A stretch of 6,482 nt of DNA from NCBI GenBank assembly GCA_036732565.1, contig DAINCF010000416.1, forward strand, positions 1 through 6,482, read 5' to 3'. Shown piece by piece: positions 1-5,299 of the stretch. The notes under the pieces were generated by a model. The model had not been told where the DNA came from and did no database searches. It saw nothing but the letters and a program-made list of their open reading frames with translations. The position numbers and the translations under genes were made by a program. Origin of the DNA: JAIVJN01 sp036732565. Its GTDB lineage: Bacteria; Acidobacteriota; Vicinamibacteria; Vicinamibacterales; UBA2999. Numbering within the stretch: position 1 is the first letter of the stretch; each line of letters begins with the position of its first letter.

Positions 1-1037
1 GCCGACGTTACCAGCGGCAGCATCGCCACCGGCAATACGACGCCGGCACCACCGATGGCCCCGACGAGCATCGGCGCATCCGTGCGTCCCCTCTGCCAGA
101 AGCGGTCGTTGAGCCAGCCGCTCGTCAGCACACCAGCCGTGCTCGCAATCAGCGTTGCGATCCCGAGCGCGTAGCCGGCACCGGCGGCGCTGAAGTTGTA
201 GGTCCGCATGAGAATCGCTGGACTCCAGCCGAGCAGCTGGTAGAGCGACAGGGATGCGAATGAAAAGCCGGCGAAGTGCCAGCTGAGTGTCGCGGCGTGT
301 GAACGGCAGAACACGACGAGTCCACCCGAAGTCCCGAGGGACGATGGCGCATGGAGCCCAGAGGCGGCGATTGCTTCGCGCCGCGGAGCCTCGCGAACCG
401 TGAGCCAGCACAGCGCGGCGATAAGGATGCCGGGCAGGCCCACTCCGATGAACGTGAACTGCCACGCCTGCAGGTGTCCCACGAGCGGCAGCGCGAGCGC
501 GTCGTTGCGCGACACCAACGCCACAACGGCGCCGCCGCCCAGGTAGGCGAGACCTGCGCCGATGAACGAGCCGGTCGAGTAGACCGCGACCGCCCGCCCC
601 AGCTCCTCGCGCGGGAAATAGTCTGCGAGCAGAGAATAGGTGGCGGGCGAGAGGGCCCCTTCCCCGATGCCCACGGCCATCCGTGCCGCAAAGAGCTGCC
701 CGAACGTCCGCGCCAGGCCGCAGGTCGCCGTTGCCACGCTCCACAGGCACACACCGGCGGCGATGATCGCTGGCCGTGAATGCCGATCCGACAGCTGCGC
801 GATGGGAATGCCCATGGTCGCGTAGAACAGCGCGAAGGCGAATCCATGCAACAACCCAAACTGCGTATCGGTCAGGGCCAGGTCGGCCTTGATCGGTTCG
901 ATCAAGAGCGACAGGATCTGTCGATCGACGTAGGAGAACACGTACGCGAGCATGCACACCCCGACGACATACCAGCGGTACGCAGCCCCCGGCCCCGAGC
1001 CCAGGGCTTCAACGCGTGGAGTCAATCGACTGGTCAT
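1..1037 (-). CDS. MFS transporter, spinster-like (partial, C-terminus off left edge)
   Basis: I translated this gene directly from the minus strand: ATG at 1037-1035, open to the window edge, giving 345 residues. It is a major facilitator superfamily carrier of the inner membrane. About nine hydrophobic segments are visible (roughly residues 22-40, 57-79, 92-108, 114-138, 148-174, 196-214, 248-270, 284-306, 322-343), so about three of the usual twelve are missing beyond base 1. TM1 ends in FSYVDRQ, the segment before loop 2-3 ends in a motif-A-like G-I-P-I-A-Q-L-S-D-R-H-S-R (residues 76-88), and TM4 carries GIGEGALSPATYS, all typical of spinster-like MFS proteins. The start codon overlaps the upstream stop as ATGA (1037-1034), and I see no strong ribosome binding site of its own, so translation is probably coupled. 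The substrate is unknown. Family assignment is firm; the spinster subgroup is by pattern memory. Confidence 0.93.
   Translation of the reverse strand, partial: MTSRLTPRVEALGSGPGAAYRWYVVGVCMLAYVFSYVDRQILSLLIEPIKADLALTDTQFGLLHGFAFALFYATMGIPIAQLSDRHSRPAIIAAGVCLWSVATATCGLARTFGQLFAARMAVGIGEGALSPATYSLLADYFPREELGRAVAVYSTGSFIGAGLAYLGGGAVVALVSRNDALALPLVGHLQAWQFTFIGVGLPGILIAALCWLTVREAPRREAIAASGLHAPSSLGTSGGLVVFCRSHAATLSWHFAGFSFASLSLYQLLGWSPAILMRTYNFSAAGAGYALGIATLIASTAGVLTSGWLNDRFWQRGRTDAPMLVGAIGGAGVVLPVAMLPLVTS
1034..1037 (-). other. ATGA stop/start overlap (translational coupling)
   Basis: The TGA (1036-1034) of the small DUF1579-like gene overlaps the ATG (1037-1035) of the MFS transporter gene. No clear Shine-Dalgarno sequence precedes this ATG (the bases before it are CCCGGCCCGGCCAACG), which makes reinitiation by the upstream ribosome the likely route of expression and ties transporter synthesis to its neighbour. 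Confidence 0.75.
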
Positions 1038-1567
1038 CGTTGGCCGGGCCGGGAAAATTCCATGGTCCAGTTCGTCTCCCAGGACCGTTCCAAGTCGACC
1101 GAGAACGCCTGCTCCCACGTGCACGTCGACGCGGATAGCACCGTCCAGATGAACCGCACGCGGATCGGCCGGCCTTCGAAGGTGTCGTCGCCGTAGAACA
1201 GGCCGCGGTTGCCGGTAAACCCTCCGACGACCGGGGGATCGAGCGCCGGATTCCGACTGTCCATCCAATAGATCGACCAGAGGTCGGTGCTCGAGTTGAA
1301 GAGGCGCAACGTGGCACCGACGTACGGATCGCCCGGGAGATCGATGGTGATCTCGTCGATGTTCGCGAGGCCGCCGAGAAGCTTGCGAGCCGAAGCGCGA
1401 CCCACGAACGAGATCCATTCCGTGTCGGCGGCGAGGCGGCGCTTCAGCCGGCGATGCCGGACCGACCAGTCGCCCATGAGAAAGTCGAACGCAGCGGCAC
1501 CGTTCGCGGTCATCGGTATGGGTTCTCCCTCGGGGCGCCGCGTCGGTGATGAACCGACGGTCGTCAT
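1034..1567 (-). CDS. DUF1579-like domain protein, cytoplasmic
   Basis: This encodes a 177-residue protein made almost entirely of one domain (about residues 26-173). Landmarks are FDFLMGDWSVRHRR (27-40), GGLANIDE (65-72), LRLFNSSTDLWSIYW (87-101), ALDPPVVG (108-115), FEGRPIRVRFIW (130-141) and WEQAFS...WETNW (151-167). It resembles small beta-rich proteins annotated as DUF1579 or hypothetical; the biochemical function is not known. The same domain forms the N-terminal part of the upstream gene's product, so the two are paralogues. I see no signal peptide or membrane segment, so it should stay in the cytoplasm. I chose ATG 1567 because it overlaps the upstream TGA as ATGA and follows a GGGACGGGAG stretch. 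ATG 1513 (159 residues), preceded by GAGGGAG, is a plausible alternative that still keeps the whole domain. The open frame continues to 1723, but that part is only the shadow of the upstream gene. Confidence 0.85.
   Translation of the reverse strand: MTTVGSSPTRRPEGEPIPMTANGAAAFDFLMGDWSVRHRRLKRRLAADTEWISFVGRASARKLLGGLANIDEITIDLPGDPYVGATLRLFNSSTDLWSIYWMDSRNPALDPPVVGGFTGNRGLFYGDDTFEGRPIRVRFIWTVLSASTCTWEQAFSVDLERSWETNWTMEFSRPGQR
1564..1567 (-). other. ATGA stop/start overlap (translational coupling)
   Basis: On the minus strand the stop TGA (1566-1564) of the exported fusion gene shares bases with the ATG (1567-1565) of the small DUF1579-like gene. The preceding bases GGGACGGGAGCG can serve as a ribosome binding site inside the end of the upstream gene. 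Four-base overlaps of this kind commonly allow terminating ribosomes to restart. Confidence 0.75.
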
Positions 1568-2916
1568 CGCTCCCGTCCCAGCAGCGAGCGTGCTGTCGGT
1601 GCGAGACGAAGTCGCTCCGGTGCGCCGCTCAACCGCGGCGTCATCTCGCGTTCGAGCGCAGTCCACGCGGGGCCGCCGACGAAACGTTCGAGCGCTTGCC
1701 CCGAAGCGAACGCGGAGAACCACACGAAGACGTGTTCACTCTCGCGCACCGGCAGCCGCGGGAAGTTGTTCGGGCTGGCTTCGGTGACGAAGAAGCCCAA
1801 CGTGCGCCCGTCCTCCTGTTCGAGAACCGGCCGCACCCGCTGCTCGAAGAAGTCGACGAACGTCGGGTCCACAGCGGCCTTGAACGGGCAAATGACTCCC
1901 AGTACGACGGTTGGCGGGGTTGCGGTCGCACCCCGCGGCGGGCGTGGATGATTGGGACGGGCAAAGCCGGTCCCGGAATGGACCGGGCGGAGCAGCAGGA
2001 CATTGTCGCTGTCGACCATCGTCCCGTTTGCGGTCGTGCGGTACCGCTGCCAGATCGGACCATCGTAGAACGCTTGCAGTGAGCTCGCCCGCGTGGGCAT
2101 ATCCGGGAATCCGCGAATCCACACGAACCGATCCGGACGATCCAGATCGCGGAACTGCCCGATGATGGCCATCCCGGTTGCCTCCTGCCCCTCGATGAAC
2201 TCCCGCTCGAAGAGATCGATCAAGACGTCCCGCTGACCGGACCGCAGCGTGTACTGGCGCAGCTCGACGACGGTCTGGAACGCGACACTGGCCGGCACGT
2301 GGCTCGACGATGCAGGTACCTTCCGGGTGAGGTCCATCACCCAGTTGGTCTCCCACGTCACCCCGCCGTCAGCGGAGAAGGCCTGTTCCCAGCGGCAGGC
2401 GGTTGGCGAACGCACGCTCCAGATCTGGCGCACGTAGACGTTCTTTCCCTCGAACAGCTCGTGCCCGAAGAACTCCAGGCGGCCGTTGCGGACGCTGCCG
2501 AGAATCGGCTGATCGAGCGCCCGTCGCTCGGCGTTGGTGTAGTAGTCGCGCCATTGATTCGAGCCCGGGTCGTAGAGGCGGAGGCTCATGCCCTCGATCA
2601 CCCCGCCGGGGCTGTCACCGCGAAACTCGTCGATGTGCCCGCGGCCACCCCAGATCGCACGTGCCTGCAAGACTCCGTCGAACTCGGACCAGGTCTCGGC
2701 GCCCTTCAGAATCTGCGTGCGACGGCGGTGGACGACGGTCCACTCGCCGATCAGGAAGTCGAACGCTCGGCCCCCGTCCTCCGGCGCGATGGTCGCGCTG
2801 GCGCTTTGCTGGAAGCCGTCATTCCGGGCTGCGCGCGCCATCTCGATCTGAACCAAGAGCGGAAGCGTCAGCCCGAGCGCGAGGGTTAAGCGCGAGCGTC
2901 TGGAGGAGGGCGGCAT
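1564..2916 (-). CDS. Exported DUF1579-like / NIPSNAP fusion protein
   Basis: This encodes 450 residues. The N-terminus is a likely Sec signal peptide: basic SRRSR (5-9), a hydrophobic core (10-23) and a possible cleavage site near ARA (27-29). Next comes a DUF1579-like domain (about 49-198) with FDFLIGEWTVVHRRR (52-66), IDEFRG (95-100), ALDQPILG (133-140) and WEQAFSADGG...WETNW (176-192). A NIPSNAP-type alpha/beta-barrel domain follows (about 213-312: VVELRQYTLRSGQRDVLIDL, then VWIRGFPD and FYDGPIWQ). After a proline-rich linker (320-334) there is a second ferredoxin-like half of similar layout (about 336-441: FFEQRVRP, VFVWFSAF, FVGGPAW). NIPSNAP domains bind or convert small molecules in several settings, but no catalytic residues can be assigned here. 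The start ATG 2916 has AGGA seven bases upstream. It is the first gene of a block coupled to the next by a 4-base overlap. Localisation outside the cytoplasm is inferred from the signal peptide. Confidence 0.9.
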   Translation of the reverse strand: MPPSSRRSRLTLALGLTLPLLVQIEMARAARNDGFQQSASATIAPEDGGRAFDFLIGEWTVVHRRRTQILKGAETWSEFDGVLQARAIWGGRGHIDEFRGDSPGGVIEGMSLRLYDPGSNQWRDYYTNAERRALDQPILGSVRNGRLEFFGHELFEGKNVYVRQIWSVRSPTACRWEQAFSADGGVTWETNWVMDLTRKVPASSSHVPASVAFQTVVELRQYTLRSGQRDVLIDLFEREFIEGQEATGMAIIGQFRDLDRPDRFVWIRGFPDMPTRASSLQAFYDGPIWQRYRTTANGTMVDSDNVLLLRPVHSGTGFARPNHPRPPRGATATPPTVVLGVICPFKAAVDPTFVDFFEQRVRPVLEQEDGRTLGFFVTEASPNNFPRLPVRESEHVFVWFSAFASGQALERFVGGPAWTALEREMTPRLSGAPERLRLAPTARSLLGRER

Positions 2917-2982
2917 GCAGCCATCCTGTCCTTCCAGCGTGTTTCCTTACAATGACCACTTCATCAGCTTCATCGATGGCCA
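2917..2982 (-). promoter_or_regulatory. Leader of the three-gene block; RBS and ATGACCAC copy
   Basis: These 66 bases separate the nucleotidyltransferase remnant from the exported fusion gene. They hold a good ribosome binding site (GGAAGGACAGGA, with AGGA seven bases before ATG 2916) and, at 2950-2959, the plus-strand sequence CAATGACCAC that also occurs before the VOC gene. This stretch looks less GC-rich than its surroundings. I cannot place a convincing -35/-10 pair, so the promoter may lie here or further upstream. Confidence 0.35.
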
Positions 2983-3369
2983 TTAGGGACCGGACGCCCA
3001 GATCGAATCGGAGGGCCACGGCAGGACTCGAAGCTTGGGCCAAGAGGCCGACCACCGGCGGCCTTTCTCCTCGTAGATCGCACGAAGCGGGCGAACCGGG
3101 TTCGGTCGCAGCACCATATTGAACAGGTCGCCAAAACCGTGAGGCGCGTACGTGCGGAAGGCACCGCCGACTCGGCGCGTGCCGACGCAGCAGGTCGTCA
3201 TGGCGAACGAGTCGATTCCATCTTCACAGTTACGGAACGGTTCGCACAGGATTCCGAACTTGGCGGGATACCAAAGATGCACCCGGGCCTGGTTTCGGAC
3301 CTCGACGTGCGCTGGCACATCCCGAAACGCCTCGGCGCACTTGCGGATCACCGCATCCTCGGCTTCCCA
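2983..3369 (-). pseudogene. 5'-truncated nucleotidyltransferase-like gene (NTP_transf_6 / DUF925-like)
   Basis: The minus-strand frame ending at TAA (2985-2983) matches the C-terminal part of the bacterial nucleotidyltransferase family Pfam NTP_transf_6. Family-like text starts at W-E-A-E-D-A-V (3369 on). It continues through VEVRNQARVHLWY, EDGIDSF, CCVGTR, YAPHGFGDLFNMVLRPNP and K-x-x-R-W-x-x-x-W-P-K-L. In this family the nucleotide-transfer core (a G-x-G region and a D-x-D-x-x-x-F-D stretch) precedes these motifs by roughly 70 residues. Here the frame instead turns to unrelated sequence and meets a TGA at 3426-3424, and the neighbouring gene ends at 3447, so there is no room for the missing part. 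The only start codon available in frame is a GTG at 3351-3349, which would give 122 residues without catalytic residues. I read it as a dead remnant; a translated short protein, or an assembly join, are alternatives. Confidence 0.72.
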
Positions 3370-3446
3370 TGTCCTCGAACGTGCGGCGCTGCTCGTCGAT
3401 TGGGCACTGCCTTGGTCGTCTCGTCATCGGGCCCACAATCGTCGTG

Positions 3447-4667
3447 TCATCGATGTCCGTCGGACAGCAGCTTCTCCATCGTGAACAACGGCGTGCCAAA
3501 GAGCGTGTGCGGCCCTTCGCTCGTTCGCCGGAACCCGAGTCGCTCGTAAAAGCGGATCGCGTTCGCGAGAAACGGTGTCGTGCTCAGGTACAAACGCGAG
3601 GCGGTCTGCTGGCGAGCGAAGCGTTCCACGTGTTCCAGCAGTCGGTGTGCCAGTCCGTGCCGTCGCGCGTCTGGCGCAATGGCCATGCTCCGGATGTAGA
3701 CACCTCGATCCGTGGGCACTGCGGCCACAGTGCCGACGATGTCATTGCCCCTGAGCGCGACCCAGACGGGGCCTTCTACCCAGCGTGCGCAGATCTCGCT
3801 CGCATCCGGGAGGGTGGCGGCGAAGGCGCCCGCTGTGTACTGCGGCTCATAGTCGGCAAACGCCTGCCGAAGTAGCAACGCGATGCTCGAGGCGTCGTCC
3901 TCCATTGCTCGTCGCACCGAGAACATCGACGCAGCCGCTTCGGCGCCGTACGTCCGCAGCCACGGCTCGAGATCGGCGGCGGAAGTCAGCCCCTCGGCGG
4001 CACTGGCGCGGGCGATGTCGAGCGGTGTCATGCCGCCGTGGCCAATCCAGTTGATGTCGGCTCCGCGGGCGAGCAGGTACTCCGCGGCTTCGCGTTGTCC
4101 GCCGTGACATGCTCCCCAGAAGGCCTGTATCACCTGTTCTGCCGTCGGCGTCGGCCCGGTCTCGAACCGCGGGATCACGCGATCCATGAGCCCGAGGGTG
4201 GCGGCATCTTTCAACGTGGTGCGCGCGCCGCGCTCGACCAGCCGATATGCCGCCTTCCATTGACCAAACCCTCGCGCGTCCGACAGCGGTGATCCTCCGC
4301 CGATGACGGCGCCCGGCGCCTCGATGTCCGCACCCGCGTCGAGTAGCGCATCGAGCACCGCCACATCGTTGCTGCTCGCGGCCCAGTGCAGCGGTGTTTC
4401 GGTGTGCCGGCCCATGAACCGTGCGTTGATGTCCCCTCCAGCCGCGACGAGCACTGCGACGATGGCGGGGCCGTTCGGAAAGTGGCCGGGCCAGTCGGTG
4501 ACCACGTGCAGCAACGTGCGAGACATCCCGCACGGTTCGCGGAGCCTCACGGAGGCCAGCCCTTCGTGTTCGTCGAGGAGTTGCCGGAGGCCGGCCATGT
4601 CCCCCGCTTGAATGGCCTTCACGGTTGCGACAGCCAGCGGATCGTCGATGTCGACGTACTTCATCAT
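3447..4667 (-). CDS. Ankyrin-repeat / GNAT acetyltransferase fusion protein
   Basis: This encodes 406 residues from ATG 4667. Residues about 4-245 form ankyrin-type helical repeats, with clear repeat cores TPLHWAASSNDVAVLDALLDAGADI (91-115), REAAEYLLARGADI (192-205) and GGMTPLDIARA (211-221). Residues about 249-398 are a GNAT N-acetyltransferase: a substrate-side start (SVRRAMEDDASSIALLL), then SMAIAPDARRHGLAHRLL (327-344) with the acetyl-CoA pyrophosphate-binding R-x-x-G-x-A pattern (RRHGLA, 335-340), and NAIRFYERLGF (369-379). The protein is probably cytoplasmic; the ankyrin part could bind a partner or target that is acetylated, but no target can be named. ATG 4664 is in frame and has AGAGG at a better distance, so the true start may be one codon later. 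An extension to a TTG at 4724 has no suitable binding site. It lies 86 bases after the VOC gene and may share its transcript. Confidence 0.88.
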   Translation of the reverse strand: MMKYVDIDDPLAVATVKAIQAGDMAGLRQLLDEHEGLASVRLREPCGMSRTLLHVVTDWPGHFPNGPAIVAVLVAAGGDINARFMGRHTETPLHWAASSNDVAVLDALLDAGADIEAPGAVIGGGSPLSDARGFGQWKAAYRLVERGARTTLKDAATLGLMDRVIPRFETGPTPTAEQVIQAFWGACHGGQREAAEYLLARGADINWIGHGGMTPLDIARASAAEGLTSAADLEPWLRTYGAEAAASMFSVRRAMEDDASSIALLLRQAFADYEPQYTAGAFAATLPDASEICARWVEGPVWVALRGNDIVGTVAAVPTDRGVYIRSMAIAPDARRHGLAHRLLEHVERFARQQTASRLYLSTTPFLANAIRFYERLGFRRTSEGPHTLFGTPLFTMEKLLSDGHR

Positions 4668-4753
4668 GTCCTCTGGCACCGGCCGGAGCCGCAGCTCCTC
4701 CTGTCGCTCCCGCGAGTGACGCAATCCCCAGCGATGCCAGACGCGAGACCGCG

Positions 4754-5140
4754 TCAGGCGGACTCTTGGTTCAAGTAGATCCTGTTTCCGTACAGGTCCT
4801 GAGCGAGGACACCGGTTCCGTACGGCATCGTTCGTGGTTCGCCGTCGAACGCCACGCCGCGGGCCTTCATTGCTGCATAGTCACGGTGGCAATCGTCCGT
4901 GGCCAATGCGAAGATGGGTTGGCCGCCGCCCTGGCGGCCGACGAGCGTCTGCTGTTCGACCGTCTTGGCCAGTTCGAGGTTGATTGCGACATCGGGAGTG
5001 TCGGGCGGACGAACCAGCAACCAGCGGTAGTCGCCGAGGCGCTTGTCTTCGGCGACCACGAATCCCAACTTGTCGACGTAGAACTGGCGAGCTTCCTCTT
5101 GATTCTTGACGAACAGCTTGACAACCGACAGTCGCAACAT
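4754..5140 (-). CDS. VOC family (glyoxalase-fold) protein
   Basis: This encodes 128 residues, the usual length for a single-chain VOC protein with two beta-alpha-beta-beta-beta modules. Module one has SVVKLFVKNQEEARQFYVDK followed by LGF (5-27) and RWLLVRPPDTPDVAINLEL (39-57). Module two has PIFALATDDCHRDYAAMKA (75-93), RGVAF (94-98) and GTGVLAQDLYGNRIYLNQ (108-125). The three positions that carry His/Glu metal ligands in glyoxalase I and dioxygenases are not conserved: there is no His in strand one or at the start of module two, and Y122 stands where Glu is expected. It therefore belongs with the many metal-free, bleomycin-resistance-like or PhnB-like VOC proteins of unknown substrate. The ATG at 5140 has a weak purine-rich GAGAGA upstream. 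It follows the MocR-type gene on the same strand. Confidence 0.9.
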   Translation of the reverse strand: MLRLSVVKLFVKNQEEARQFYVDKLGFVVAEDKRLGDYRWLLVRPPDTPDVAINLELAKTVEQQTLVGRQGGGQPIFALATDDCHRDYAAMKARGVAFDGEPRTMPYGTGVLAQDLYGNRIYLNQESA

Positions 5141-5299
5141 CGTGTGTCTCTCGCTCTCTGTGTCTCGGGCTCGGGCAGGGAGTCGTCCCGCGCGCGAGAC
5201 AGCTCGGCCACGCTACGAGTACGCCGCGGACGCGTCAATGACCACGTCCTCCTCACGCGGCATGACCACTTGTCTCGGGCCGCGAGGGTCGACCGCTAC
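5141..5299 (-). promoter_or_regulatory. Intergenic leader before the VOC gene
   Basis: This spacer between the MocR-type gene and the VOC gene is the largest non-coding stretch of the window. It contains an imperfect direct repeat, ACGCG-TCA-ATGACCAC (5230-5245) and ACGCG-GC-ATGACCAC (5255-5269), spaced 24-25 bases apart. It also contains a small hairpin (GGGA-GTCG-TCCC, 5178-5189) flanked by GTCTCG (5162-5167) and CGAGAC (5195-5200). A promoter for the VOC gene is likely here but I cannot fix -35/-10 boxes. Direct repeats are the usual binding-site form for MocR/GabR regulators, so regulation by the adjacent regulator is possible but unproven. Confidence 0.35.
5230..5269. repeat. Imperfect direct repeat ACGCG-n(2-3)-ATGACCAC
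   Basis: Two copies share ACGCG and ATGACCAC, separated by TCA in the first (5230-5245) and GC in the second (5255-5269). A third copy of ATGACCAC lies at 2952-2959 in front of the exported fusion gene, sharing ten bases (CAATGACCAC) with the first copy. All three are outside coding sequence and in the same orientation. A regulator binding site is a possible reading. Confidence 0.4.

Noticed and set aside
149..859. Long minus-strand open frame of 236 codons in another frame from the MFS gene
   Set aside because: Its translation is arginine/serine/proline-rich without motifs, while the overlapping minus-strand frame gives a clear MFS transporter.
1568..1723. N-terminal extension of the small DUF1579-like gene to an ATG at 1723
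   Set aside because: The extra 52 residues are arginine-rich shadow of the upstream gene's C-terminal module; the ATGA overlap at 1567 is a far better start.
2819..3055. Minus-strand 78-codon frame spanning the leader of the coupled block
   Set aside because: It overlaps both the remnant's end and the signal-peptide region of the fusion gene, with no recognisable domain; the fusion gene has the better start and binding site.
2299..3122. Overlapping plus-strand open frames opposite the exported fusion gene
   Set aside because: They are antisense shadows of a well-supported gene, common in GC-rich DNA; the products are low-complexity and show no recognisable domain.
5162..5200. GTCTCG...CGAGAC with inner GGGA/TCCC as a terminator or attenuator before the VOC gene
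   Set aside because: The pairing between the arms is interrupted and no T-run follows on the minus strand; I keep it only as a possible weak hairpin.
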